Positions 1-8,333 of a stretch of 33,734 nucleotides of DNA are shown in pieces. Position 1 is the stretch's first letter. Every line of letters begins with the position of its first letter. This DNA is from Planctomycetaceae bacterium (GTDB lineage Bacteria; Planctomycetota; Planctomycetia; Planctomycetales; Planctomycetaceae). The notes beneath the pieces are model-generated. The model made no database searches, was not told the DNA's origin, and worked only from the letters and a program-made list of their open reading frames with translations. A program made the position numbers and the translations under genes. Location: contig JAKFUF010000027.1 of assembly GCA_021732845.1 (NCBI GenBank), forward strand, positions 1 through 33,734, in the 5' to 3' direction.

Positions 1-2399
1 TGGGTTTCGCCGATCAGTCCGCGTTCTCGGGCCTTGGCGAGAATCCGCTGGCGATTGAGGCCGCGGCCGTCATCCTGAATCTCGATGCAGACGTTACCCG
101 CTTGGTGGAAGGCCCGCAGGGTGATCGTGGCCCGCGCGGGCTTGCCGGTGGCGAGGCGGTCGGCGACCAATTCCTCGATTCCGTGGTCCAGCGAGTTCCG
201 CACGATGTGGACCAGAGGGTCGGCCACCTGGTCGACTACCGTCTTGTCAAGTTCGGTCTCTTCTCCTTCCAGCTTCAGGTCGACCGCCTTGTTCAGCTTC
301 TTCGAGAGGTCGCGGACCATCCGCGTCACCTTCTGGAAAACTCCGCTGATCGGCACCATCCGCAGCGCTAGGCCGAGCTGCTGCAGCTCGCGGGTGATCT
401 TGCGTAGTTGGTTCCGGTTGGCCTCCGAGCGTTCGGCGGCCCGGGCGTCGGGTTGTGTCGGAGCCACGTCTTCAAACATCATCGATTCGCAGATGACCAG
501 TTCGCCAATCAGGTCGACCAGTTGGTCGAGCCGCACCCGGTCGACTTTGACAGCTTCGCTGGGAGTTGCTCTGGGCGGAAGCTCCGCAGGCGTAGAAGTT
601 GCGGGAACAGGAGCCGCAGCAGCGGCCGTAGGTCCAACTTCCGTTGTTGTTGAGGGCGGTCGAATTGATGGAGCCGCGATGGAGGAGGCTGAGCGTGGAG
701 CCGTTTCTGATCGAGCTATGGTTTCTCCGGACACAACCGCTTTCAACCGGGCAATCAAAGTCTCACGCTCTGAATCACAGCGGAATGGAGCCCCCGTGGC
801 CACGGAGTGTCTCACTCCGTCCACCATCCGCTTCAGCATGTCCAGGCTGGCCAGGGCGACATCCAGAACATCGCCCGTCAACGGCAGGGTACCCTCGCGG
901 ACGCGGTCCAGCAGGTCCTCGGCATGGTGAGCCACGCCGACTATTTCGTGGAGTTCCACAAAGCCGGCCGTCCCCTTGAGGGAATGGAAGGCTCGGAACA
1001 CCGCATTGATGGCCCCCTTGTCGGCCGGATTGTCATCCAGAATGAGCAGTTGCCGCTCGCCGGCGTCCAGATGCTCGGAGGCTTCAGAGACGAACATCGT
1101 CAGCATGCCTGGATCGGCCGCCATTGCCGAAAGGATGTCCCTCGAGTCCAAGGCTTCGGATGGCAACGGATTGGACGCCACTTCGGGATCGATCGTGGTG
1201 CCTTCGCGTGGCGGATTGCCTGCCTCAAGCACCACCAACTCTGCGATCAGGCTGGCGTGTCGCGGGTCGTATGCAAAGCCCGTGATGCTGATTTGCAGCC
1301 GCAGGCGCGCCAACTCGGCCCGTAGCAGGTCTGTCGCCTGCAACAGCAAGTCGAAGTGGCTGGCAGTAAACGGTTGCCGCCCCTGATGGACCGCATTGAG
1401 CGTGGCCAAGACTTGTTGGACAGTGGAGCCTAGGCCGGAAACTCCGCACTGAACGGCCCCCTGTTGAAGCTCCTGCAGAGCCTCAATCACGCGTTCGAGC
1501 GTTTCCGAATCCGGAGCCTCCTCCAGTGCCATAAGGCCTTGTTCGGCGCGGTCGAGGTGCTCGGCGGCGTCATCCGTGAAGAGCATCAGCATCGCGCTCG
1601 AGCCGCAGACGGGGGAGTGGATCGCCGTCAGCGCCGGGGAGGGTTCCTTGGCGGCGGGCTCTGCCGCGGATTCCAGACTCTGCCGCAGATCGTTGGCCTC
1701 CAGACTGATGGCAGCCAGTTGCGGATCATATGCGTGGTCTTCGGCACAGACCAGAAGCCTGAGCTGCGACATCTCGTGGCGCAGGACAGTAATCGCACGG
1801 GTCAGGAGTTCGGAGAACATTGCGGGCAGCCTGCCTGCCGGCGAAATGCACACGCCAACCAGCGAGGCAATGGATTGCACGACCGGGACCACACCTGTGG
1901 CTCCACACGCGATCGCTCCATCACGAATGCCGCCGATTGCCCTCTGAATCCGGTCGAGCAACTCAGGCTGAAACGTCCCGTCGAGCAATCCCAGATTCTG
2001 CTCGGCAATCAGCAGTTCGTCGTTGCTGATATCGGTGAACAACATGAGAAGCGCGCTGGAACCGCACGCTGCGGGGGTAGCCTTTGTCGGCGGTTTGAGG
2101 GCGGCCAGAGCACAGCTTGAGGTGGACCGGTCCTCTTGAAGTGCCCGGTCCACCTCATCCATGATCTGGCAAAGACGCTCTTGAAGGGCAGGCATGGGTT
2201 CCAGGAAATGCTGCTGGATGTCCATGGCGTACTCCCGCAGTTCAGCGGCTCGTTCGTCGTCGCCGTGCCGGACGAGATCGGCGGAAATTTCGAGCAGCTG
2301 CCGGGGGATGTTTTGCAGCGTTGTATTGTCAGAAGGATCTGCCCCCATCAGGCTGTCGGCCAGTTGGTCCCAGGATGAGGCAATGAATTGGGCAACCAT
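1..2399 (-). CDS. cheA: Chemotaxis histidine kinase CheA, 3' part cut by window edge
   Basis: CheA autophosphorylates on a His in its HPt (P1) domain in response to receptor/CheW signals and passes phosphate to CheY and CheB. The reading frame is open from the ATG at 2399 to the window edge (799 full codons). An AAGGA lies about 8 bases before the ATG. The phosphorylatable HPt motif AFHSLKGTAGF puts the His at residue 472 (codon 984-986), far from the N-terminus where CheA normally has it. Two HPt-like modules with the shared signature CGSSA-x-LMLFTD (Cys112 and Cys265) come before it and lack the His. After a Pro/Ala linker come the P3 dimerisation helices (VDRVRLDQLVDLIGELVI), then the ATPase N box (HIVRNSLDHGIEE) and G1 box (DDGRGL). 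The rest of the ATPase domain and the CheW-like P5 domain lie beyond position 1. It is the last visible gene of the che operon, 184 bases after cheB. Confidence 0.95.
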   Translation of the reverse strand, partial: MVAQFIASSWDQLADSLMGADPSDNTTLQNIPRQLLEISADLVRHGDDERAAELREYAMDIQQHFLEPMPALQERLCQIMDEVDRALQEDRSTSSCALAALKPPTKATPAACGSSALLMLFTDISNDELLIAEQNLGLLDGTFQPELLDRIQRAIGGIRDGAIACGATGVVPVVQSIASLVGVCISPAGRLPAMFSELLTRAITVLRHEMSQLRLLVCAEDHAYDPQLAAISLEANDLRQSLESAAEPAAKEPSPALTAIHSPVCGSSAMLMLFTDDAAEHLDRAEQGLMALEEAPDSETLERVIEALQELQQGAVQCGVSGLGSTVQQVLATLNAVHQGRQPFTASHFDLLLQATDLLRAELARLRLQISITGFAYDPRHASLIAELVVLEAGNPPREGTTIDPEVASNPLPSEALDSRDILSAMAADPGMLTMFVSEASEHLDAGERQLLILDDNPADKGAINAVFRAFHSLKGTAGFVELHEIVGVAHHAEDLLDRVREGTLPLTGDVLDVALASLDMLKRMVDGVRHSVATGAPFRCDSERETLIARLKAVVSGETIARSETAPRSASSIAAPSIRPPSTTTEVGPTAAAAAPVPATSTPAELPPRATPSEAVKVDRVRLDQLVDLIGELVICESMMFEDVAPTQPDARAAERSEANRNQLRKITRELQQLGLALRMVPISGVFQKVTRMVRDLSKKLNKAVDLKLEGEETELDKTVVDQVADPLVHIVRNSLDHGIEELVADRLATGKPARATITLRAFHQAGNVCIEIQDDGRGLNRQRILAKARERGLIGET

Positions 2400-2454
2400 A
2401 TCTGCGGTCCTTGCGGGACGGAAAGATCAAACTGAATGTGAACGGCCGTGTGTC

Positions 2455-2510
2455 CGCGAATGGTGTTACATTCGCGTTCTTTTCGACATTCTGTGAAGCG
2501 GGACGCTTCA
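2455..2510 (-). promoter_or_regulatory. Two perfect hairpins in the cheB-cheA gap
   Basis: The 184-base gap between cheB and cheA holds two perfect inverted repeats. One is TGAAGCG/CGCTTCA (2494-2500 with 2504-2510, loop 3); the other is CGCGAATG/CATTCGCG (2455-2462 with 2469-2476, loop 6). Neither is followed by a U-run on the minus strand, so they are not classic intrinsic terminators. They could be mRNA processing or attenuation structures that set the CheA level relative to the upstream genes, or a protein-binding dyad. Function is inferred only. Confidence 0.4.
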
Positions 2511-2583
2511 AACTTCAGGCGGCAGACCGGCAAACGACTGCTTTAGAGGAAAATCCTCCGTACGAGCCGCGATTCCGGCACGC

Positions 2584-3636
2584 TCAACAACCCACGTTCT
2601 GCAGCAGCCCTTCGGCAATGGACTCCAGGGGCAAGACCTGGTCGGCACCATTGAGCAGGATCGCCTCGCGCGGCATCCCGAATACCACACAGGTGGCTTC
2701 ATCCTGCGCGATGGTTCTGGCCCCCGCCGTCCGCATGGCGAGCAGACCACGGGCGCCGTCCGCCCCCATGCCGGTCAGAATCGCGCCCGTGGCGTTGCTG
2801 CCCAGGGTGCTGGCGCAGGACTCAAACAGGACATCGACGGAGGGACAATGCCGGTTGACGGGGTCTCCGGCGGCGACATGCACGCTGTAGCTGGCTCCAC
2901 TGCGGACAACCGTCATGTGAAAGCCACCAGGCGCCAGTAGCGCATGGCCATCCAGAATCCGATCTCCATCCTTGGCCTCGCTGACCCGGATCCGGGATGC
3001 GCCGTCGAGCCGGTTGGCGAAGGAGCGGGTGAAACCGGCCGGCATGTGCAGCACGATCACCACTCCTGGGGAATCGGCCGGCAAGGCAGTCACCACGTCG
3101 TAAATCGCCCCAGTGCCGCCTGTTGAGGCCCCAATGACAAGGACTTTCTGCGTGCTTCGAAGCAGCGAACTGTGGGCTTTTGTCGGGAGTACCAGCCTGC
3201 GCGATGCCAGACCCAGATTTGATGGGCGGCGAACACGGGCGTGTCCGGCTGCCTTGACCTTGGCGATCAACTCGACCGACAACCGCGGTGTCTCTTCCCG
3301 AACATCCAGCTTGGGCTTCGACACATAGTCCACCGCCCCCAGCTCTAGCGCCCGCAGCGTGGTCTCACACCCTCGCTCGGTGAGCGAGGACACCATCACC
3401 ACCGGCATTGGTCTGGCGATCATCAGCTTTTGCAGGAACAGGAGCCCATCCATTCGCGGCATCTCGACGTCGAGTGTCAGAACGTCCGGTTGCAGGGTCT
3501 TGATCTTCTCCCAGGCGACATACGGATCAGAAGCGGTGCCGACGACTTCGATTTCTGGATCCTGACCCAGAATTGTCACCAGGATTTGCCGGACGAGGGC
3601 CGAGTCATCCACCACCAGAACTTTGCAGCGTGACAT
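2584..3636 (-). CDS. cheB: Chemotaxis protein-glutamate methylesterase/deamidase CheB
   Basis: CheB removes methyl groups from receptor glutamates (and deamidates glutamines), resetting chemoreceptor sensitivity once phosphorylated by CheA. The 350-residue protein has the standard two-domain layout and length. The receiver domain (about 1-120) carries the acidic pair Asp10/Asp11, phospho-acceptor Asp56 in TLDVEMPRMDG, Ser83/Ser84 and Lys107 in SKPK. After a linker comes the esterase domain (about 160-350) with the Ser-His-Asp triad: Ser171 in GASTGGT, His197 in LHMPAGFT and Asp293 in GMGADGARG. All catalytic residues are intact. It lies 56 bases after cheR and before cheA, as expected for an adaptation module acting on the receptor encoded two genes upstream. 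Confidence 0.97.
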   Translation of the reverse strand: MSRCKVLVVDDSALVRQILVTILGQDPEIEVVGTASDPYVAWEKIKTLQPDVLTLDVEMPRMDGLLFLQKLMIARPMPVVMVSSLTERGCETTLRALELGAVDYVSKPKLDVREETPRLSVELIAKVKAAGHARVRRPSNLGLASRRLVLPTKAHSSLLRSTQKVLVIGASTGGTGAIYDVVTALPADSPGVVIVLHMPAGFTRSFANRLDGASRIRVSEAKDGDRILDGHALLAPGGFHMTVVRSGASYSVHVAAGDPVNRHCPSVDVLFESCASTLGSNATGAILTGMGADGARGLLAMRTAGARTIAQDEATCVVFGMPREAILLNGADQVLPLESIAEGLLQNVGC

Positions 3637-3692
3637 GATCGCCTTGAATGGGGATTGTGGGAAACCGAAGGAAGGTCTGGAGACAGGCTTTG

Positions 3693-4646
3693 TCAGGTGT
3701 CCGCCGGCTTAAGCGCGGGCACCGGAGTGACTGCCGCCGCCCCGGCGGCGGCGCGCCGCCGATAGGTCGTGTTTCCAAGACTCATCAGGCCGGTGGTCGT
3801 GGTCTCGGCAGATTCGGAATGTCCGAGGAACAGGGTTCCGTCTTCCGTCAGCGTGTCGGCCAGCCGGCTGATGATTCGGTTCTTGGTCGGGTGATCGAAG
3901 TAGATCAGTACGTTGCGGCAAAAGATCAGGTCGAACTGCGTGCGAATTGGCCAGGGGTCTTCAATGAGGTTCAACTGCCGGAAGGCCACCAGTTGCCGAA
4001 CCTCCGGCCGGACCTGACAGAATCCAGCCCAGTCGCCGCGGCCGCGCAGGAAGTGCGTTTGCAACTGGTCTTGGGGAATGTTTTCGAGTTGGTCGGCCGG
4101 ATAGCGGCCCGCGTCAGCCCGCGCCAGCACCTCCGTGTCGATGTCCGAAGCCAGAATCCGCAGATCCCACTGGGCGGCGGTTGTTCCCCAAAAGTTCAGG
4201 CAGGCCATTGCGATTGAGTAAGGTTCTTCTCCAGTGGAACATCCGGCACTCCAGACGCGAAGCCGTCGTGGGTGCCCGGCCCTGACACGCTCCCGAAGGG
4301 CAGGGAGAACCTTGTTCCGCAGGTGGTCAAAGTGATGGTTTTCGCGAAAGAAGCTGGTCATGTTGGTCGTGATGCAGTTGATCATCAACTGGTACTCTTC
4401 ACTGTCCGGTCCTTCCGACACGACCAGTTCGTGGTAGTCGCTGAAGCTCTGCAGTTGAAGTTCCCGCAGGCGACGCGAAAGTCTGGAGCAGACAAGCGCC
4501 CGCCGGGTGGCACTGAGGCTGATTCCGGACGCTGCGTAGATCAAGGTGCGCAGAGCGTTGAATTCGCGGTCTGAAATACCCACCTGCATCCCGTTGGACA
4601 TCGATTGACGGGGGAGTTCAAAAGCGTCGTGGGGGGAGGCGGACAT
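3693..4646 (-). CDS. cheR: Chemotaxis protein-glutamate O-methyltransferase CheR
   Basis: CheR transfers methyl groups from S-adenosylmethionine to glutamates of chemoreceptors, opposing CheB. The 317-residue protein shows the all-alpha N-terminal domain (about 20-90), the CheR signature TNMTSFFRE (94-102), the SAM-binding loop AGCSTGEEPYS (134-144), and the late motif FCRNVLIYF followed by LFLGHSES. The C-terminus is an Ala/Pro-rich tail of about 25 residues. No clear Shine-Dalgarno precedes the ATG at 4646. A second ATG 15 codons in (MSNGMQV) is a possible alternative start, because residues 1-15 are not conserved in the family. The gene lies 148 bases after mcp and 56 bases before cheB. 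Confidence 0.96.
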   Translation of the reverse strand: MSASPHDAFELPRQSMSNGMQVGISDREFNALRTLIYAASGISLSATRRALVCSRLSRRLRELQLQSFSDYHELVVSEGPDSEEYQLMINCITTNMTSFFRENHHFDHLRNKVLPALRERVRAGHPRRLRVWSAGCSTGEEPYSIAMACLNFWGTTAAQWDLRILASDIDTEVLARADAGRYPADQLENIPQDQLQTHFLRGRGDWAGFCQVRPEVRQLVAFRQLNLIEDPWPIRTQFDLIFCRNVLIYFDHPTKNRIISRLADTLTEDGTLFLGHSESAETTTTGLMSLGNTTYRRRAAAGAAAVTPVPALKPADT

Positions 4647-4794
4647 GTTTGATTACAGCCGTGACGGTGATGCGTGGTGGTCGGGAGATACGGCGATGGC
4701 GGACGTGCGGAAAGAGCCCTGCCCGGAAAGTCGAAGCGTCCTGCGGTGCGACTTCCGGACAGGCTCAAGTTCCAGGTGCCAGCTTCTGACTAGA

Positions 4795-6558
4795 CTAGAA
4801 CTCTTCAAAATCCTTGGACGCCGAGACTCCCACGAGATCGAGGTCCTGAAAGATCTCCTGTTCGCCGCGGACCGGCCCGGCCTTGCGACCGCCGGCCCGC
4901 CTGCGTTGCGCCGGTTTAGCCGCAGCCCGCCGGGCAGCCTGGATGACCGGGACGGCGACTTCATTTCCGAGAATGAACCGGCTGACCAGGCTGCGCAGCT
5001 CTTCGGCCTTGTCCGACAGGGATTCGGCCGTTCCGGAAAGCTCTTCCGTCTGGGACGCATTCCCCTGGGTCACTTGGTCCATTTGGGCGATGGCGCGACT
5101 CACCTGGTCGATGCCTGTCGACTGCTCCCGCGACGCCGCGGCGATTTCAGCCACCACATCGGTGACGCGCTTGACCGAGATCACAATCTCCTGAAGAGTC
5201 TGGCCCGACTCGTTGACCAACTGCGTCCCGCACTCGACTTTGCGGACCGAGTCCTGGATCAATCCCTTGATCTCCTTGGCGGCGGCGGCGCTGCGCTGCG
5301 CCAGATTCCGCACCTCCCCGGCGACCACGGCAAACCCGCGGCCCTGTTCTCCGGCCCGGGCGGCCTCGACGGCGGCATTCAAGGCCAGCAGATTAGTCTG
5401 GAAGGCGATCTCGTCGATCGACGTGATGATCTCGGCGATCTGCTTGGATGACTTGTTGATCTCGCACATCCCTTCGACGGCGCTCTGGACCACCTGCCCG
5501 CCCTTTTCGGCCACTTCGCGGCTGCGGGAGGCGAGCTGATTGGCCTGCTGGGCATTGTCCGCGTTCTGCTTCACGGTCGAGGTGATCTCCTCCATGCTGG
5601 AAGCGGTTTCCTCCAGGGCCGAGGCCTGCTCCTGGGCTCCCGAACTGATCTCTTCCGTGGCCGCCGAAAGTTCCGGGGCAGACGTGGCGAGAAATTCGGC
5701 GACGGTACGGACTTCCTGAAGAGCCCGCCGCATGCCGTCCACCATGTTGTTGAGGGTGGTCGCCATCTGTCCCATTTCGTCCGTGGTGTGAATCTCCAGC
5801 CGCTTCGTGAAATCCCCGGCGGCAACAGCGGTCAGGACCTGCACGGTGGCGATCAACGGCCGGGAAATGATCCCGGCGATCCACAGGCCCATCCCCAGGC
5901 TGACGCAGAGGGCCAGGCCGCAGCCGATGAGCAGCGTCCAGTTGCCGCGGCTGGCAGTCAATTTTCCCGCTTCGTTCATTTCACTGCCAATGGCCGTGAC
6001 TGTGAGCAGCAGTTCATCGAGCGCGTTGATCGACTTCTCAAAGGCCGGCCCCGACTTTTCGGCGGCCCAGGCCTTGGCCTGCGCCTGATAAACGGCCTGT
6101 TCCTCGGGAGTTTTGGCGTCGACCAACTGCTGGCAGAGCGCTGTCGTCCCTTTGGCCGCCTCGAAATAATCGTTCAGAGCGGCCTGCAACACCTGCACAT
6201 CCTTCTTTTCGTCCCGACCTTCCTTGGAGATCCGCAGCTCAGTCAGCAGATAGGCGGCGATCCTGTCGTCAATCTCTTTTCCCTGGACCTGCTGCAGCAC
6301 TGTGAGCCTACCAAGTTCGGCGCTATCTTTGGCACTGGTCGCCATCACCCCGAAGTTGCGAAACCGCACGAGATTAGCGGCTGTCTTGGCCAGTTCCTGC
6401 GTGGGGACCGTGTAGTCCACATACAGGACGCGCATGTTCTCGCGGAGTCCGTTGAGCGCCTGGATGCCCAGTCCTGCCATCGCACCGGTGATCGCGCAGA
6501 CCACCAGGAAACTCAGGACCAGTTTGCTTTTCGTCTTCAGATTATGGAACCATGTCAT
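4795..6558 (-). CDS. Methyl-accepting chemotaxis protein (4HB sensor type)
   Basis: Transmembrane chemoreceptor that modulates CheA through CheW. It has a basic N-terminus and TM1 (about residues 13-34). A periplasmic region of about 170 residues follows that looks like a four-helix-bundle (4HB_MCP) sensor, then TM2 (about 207-230), a HAMP linker (about 231-285) and a long coiled-coil signalling domain. The signalling tip is near residue 385 (EIAFQTNLLALNAAVEAARAG). Ala/Glu/Gln-rich stretches such as SGAQEQASALEETASSMEE are likely methylation sites. A basic linker (RRAGGRKAG) leads to a C-terminal DFEEF, which resembles the aromatic pentapeptide that docks CheR/CheB in other receptors. The ligand cannot be told from sequence. 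It lies second in the operon, 53 bases after cheW and before cheR. Confidence 0.95.
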   Translation of the reverse strand: MTWFHNLKTKSKLVLSFLVVCAITGAMAGLGIQALNGLRENMRVLYVDYTVPTQELAKTAANLVRFRNFGVMATSAKDSAELGRLTVLQQVQGKEIDDRIAAYLLTELRISKEGRDEKKDVQVLQAALNDYFEAAKGTTALCQQLVDAKTPEEQAVYQAQAKAWAAEKSGPAFEKSINALDELLLTVTAIGSEMNEAGKLTASRGNWTLLIGCGLALCVSLGMGLWIAGIISRPLIATVQVLTAVAAGDFTKRLEIHTTDEMGQMATTLNNMVDGMRRALQEVRTVAEFLATSAPELSAATEEISSGAQEQASALEETASSMEEITSTVKQNADNAQQANQLASRSREVAEKGGQVVQSAVEGMCEINKSSKQIAEIITSIDEIAFQTNLLALNAAVEAARAGEQGRGFAVVAGEVRNLAQRSAAAAKEIKGLIQDSVRKVECGTQLVNESGQTLQEIVISVKRVTDVVAEIAAASREQSTGIDQVSRAIAQMDQVTQGNASQTEELSGTAESLSDKAEELRSLVSRFILGNEVAVPVIQAARRAAAKPAQRRRAGGRKAGPVRGEQEIFQDLDLVGVSASKDFEEF

Positions 6559-6611
6559 CGCGGTGCATCCAGCTTTTGTGGGAAATGAATCGGGGAAGTC
6601 GGGTCGGCGCG

Positions 6612-7109
6612 CTATGCCGCCGTGGTTTCAAAAACAACGAGAGTCTCTGGTGTCATGAGATCTTCAATGTTGAGCAGCGTGATGAGCCGCTGCTCGACTT
6701 TCGCCAGACCCAGGATGAACGCCGTGTCGCTGGCGCCGGTCATTGCCGGGGTGGGTTCGACATCCCGCATGGGAAGGGTCATGACGTCCGAAACCGCATC
6801 GACGACGAGGCCGGCGACCCGGAGTCCAACGTTCACGACAATAATGATGGTCTTGGAGCCAGCGGCGACTTCCGCCATGGAGAACCGCGTCCGCAGATCG
6901 ACCACCGGGATCACACTTCCGCGAAGATTCATCACTCCCCGGACGGACACGGGCGCGTTGGGAATCGGCGTGATCTTGGACATCTCGCGGATTTCCTGGA
7001 TCTGCAGGATGTCGATTGCGAACTCTTCTTCGTTCAGAACAAAGGTGAGAAACTGTCGAACCTCTGCTCCATTTGTGCCGTCATTGGACGGTGTACGGTC
7101 GGCATTCAT
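6612..7109 (-). CDS. cheW: Chemotaxis adaptor protein CheW
   Basis: CheW is the SH3-like scaffold that couples CheA to receptors. The 165-residue product matches the usual CheW length and shows the family pattern: QFLTFVLNEEEFAIDILQIQEI at the start, then PNAPVSVRGVMNLRGSVIPVVDLR, and VAGLVVDAVSDVM further on. The frame stays open to 7283, but the extension is a Cys/Arg-rich stretch with no family similarity. The ATG at 7109 (MNADRTPSND) is preceded by a GGGAA about 8 bases upstream and gives a normal protein, so I chose it. First gene of the che operon; mcp follows after 53 bases. The operon promoter should lie in 7110-7528. Confidence 0.95.
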   Translation of the reverse strand: MNADRTPSNDGTNGAEVRQFLTFVLNEEEFAIDILQIQEIREMSKITPIPNAPVSVRGVMNLRGSVIPVVDLRTRFSMAEVAAGSKTIIIVVNVGLRVAGLVVDAVSDVMTLPMRDVEPTPAMTGASDTAFILGLAKVEQRLITLLNIEDLMTPETLVVFETTAA

Positions 7110-7528
7110 GGACAATTCCCACGGACGTGAAATGATTGACCCGCAAACGCAGGCTTGCAGATGATGCTCTGGAAACGGCGCACAGCCCCCGGGGCGGGGC
7201 TGGCACGGCACCTGCTCGGCGCGGATGCGGGAACACGGGAGGCGGTTGCGGGCTGAGCGGCTGTCACACCGGTGAGTTCTCAACCAATGAATCGCGCTTC
7301 GTGGCGATCAGACTTTGTTAACCAACGCCGTCCACGAAACCGGATAACATTGTCTACGTGGCAAAACTACAACATGCCTCGCGGAGGTACTGGGAAAAAC
7401 TCACCCAGATTGCGCCTTTGGCGCATCCGTGCAGGTTGAGGTGCCGATGCCATCGCGAATTCACAGCGCTTGCGCTAAGCGCGAACCGCGGAACTGGCAG
7501 TTCACCGCGAGGCGTCGGCCGCCCGCAG
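7110..7528. other. Intergenic region upstream of the che operon
   Basis: This 419-base gap separates cheW from the response-regulator gene, which is read in the same direction. No convincing gene was found. It should hold the che promoter. The side next to the regulator carries two hairpins: 7487-7509, described separately, and a 6-bp GCGCTT/AAGCGC stem at 7466-7482. No confident -35/-10 pair could be picked by eye. Confidence 0.5.
7487..7509 (-). terminator. Hairpin 19 bases downstream of the response-regulator gene
   Basis: CGCGG-AACT pairs with AGTT-CA-CCGCG around a 3-base GGC loop, giving a 9-bp stem with a 2-base bulge. It lies just past the stop of the response-regulator gene on the minus strand. 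There is no U-tract, so it is a candidate transcript end or stabilising hairpin rather than a textbook terminator. Confidence 0.35.
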
Positions 7529-8161
7529 TCAGTCGTCCGCTTCTGGAGACCACTGGGCCTGGTGCGTGAAGCGGTGAAGATCGGATTTTGTCTTCAATTC
7601 CAGGCGTTCAAACATTCTGGAGCGCCGAATCTGCACGGTTCGCCGGCTGAGATCCAGTTCCAAGGCGATTTGCTCGATGGTTAGACCGCGGACCAACCCT
7701 GAAAGGACCGCCTGCTCGCCCTCGGGAAGGTCACGGATTCGCTGCCGAAACAACTGCCCGACCGTCTTTTTTTGGCGTCGGTCTAGATCGGTTTTCTGGG
7801 CCACCTCGACGGCGTCAAGAACATCCTGAGTGCGAATCGGCTTTTCGAGCACTTCAATTGCGCCCAGCTTGACAACCTCCACGATCGTTCTTGTCGTCAA
7901 TTGGCCACTGGTCACAATTGTCGGTCGCAGTTCCTGCCGCATGGCGAGATGCCGCATCAGCATCAACCCCGAGATCTCTGGCATATCGAGGTCAAGAACC
8001 AAACAGCCCGGGCGGCTCGGATTGACTTTGGCGAGGTAGTTGGCCGCAGAATTGAAGCACTCGACCGGAATGCGGCGGCCGCGGAAGAGGTTTCCGAGAA
8101 ACGACAGGACTTCCTGTTCGTCATCGACGACAAAGACTGTCGGCACGGTTGAATCCTGCAC
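7529..8161 (-). CDS. FixJ/NarL-type two-component response regulator
   Basis: A 210-residue transcription factor whose DNA binding would be controlled by phosphorylation. The N-terminal receiver domain (about 6-122) has Asp13/Asp14, phospho-acceptor Asp57 in LVLDLDMPEISG, the TSG switch near 86-88 and Lys108 in EKPI. A short linker (DLDRRQKK) leads to a LuxR/GerE-type helix-turn-helix (about 140-200) containing LPEGEQAVLSGLVRGLTIEQIA and SRRTVQIRRSRMFERL. No cognate histidine kinase is adjacent, so it is an orphan in this window. A 22-bp dyad lies 38-59 bases upstream of the ATG. It is in the same orientation as the che operon but 419 bases away, so cotranscription is uncertain. Confidence 0.93.
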   Translation of the reverse strand: MQDSTVPTVFVVDDEQEVLSFLGNLFRGRRIPVECFNSAANYLAKVNPSRPGCLVLDLDMPEISGLMLMRHLAMRQELRPTIVTSGQLTTRTIVEVVKLGAIEVLEKPIRTQDVLDAVEVAQKTDLDRRQKKTVGQLFRQRIRDLPEGEQAVLSGLVRGLTIEQIALELDLSRRTVQIRRSRMFERLELKTKSDLHRFTHQAQWSPEADD

Positions 8162-8198
8162 TATTCGGGAAAGGGCTCAGCGGGACCCACAACCTATA

Positions 8199-8220
8199 CT
8201 CAAATGAACACATATTTGAG
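8199..8220. promoter_or_regulatory. Perfect 7-bp dyad upstream of the response regulator
   Basis: CTCAAAT-8-ATTTGAG is a perfect inverted repeat in a locally AT-rich patch. It lies 38-59 bases before the regulator start at 8161. A TATAGG-like hexamer follows it directly on the minus strand. The position suits an operator overlapping the promoter, possibly for autoregulation. This is inferred from position and symmetry only. Confidence 0.4.
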
Positions 8221-8333
8221 GCCAACGTGAGGTGCGAACACAGTACGCATCGAACAGATCCTCCGGAATCCTTGAAGTTTTCTCAATAAATCATGGCTGC
8301 CAATCGCACTTTTTCTGGAAGGAATCGCGAACG

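Noticed and set aside
7110-7283. N-terminal extension of CheW by 58 residues.
   Set aside because: The extension is Cys/Arg-rich and unlike CheW. The ATG at 7109 gives a normal-length protein.
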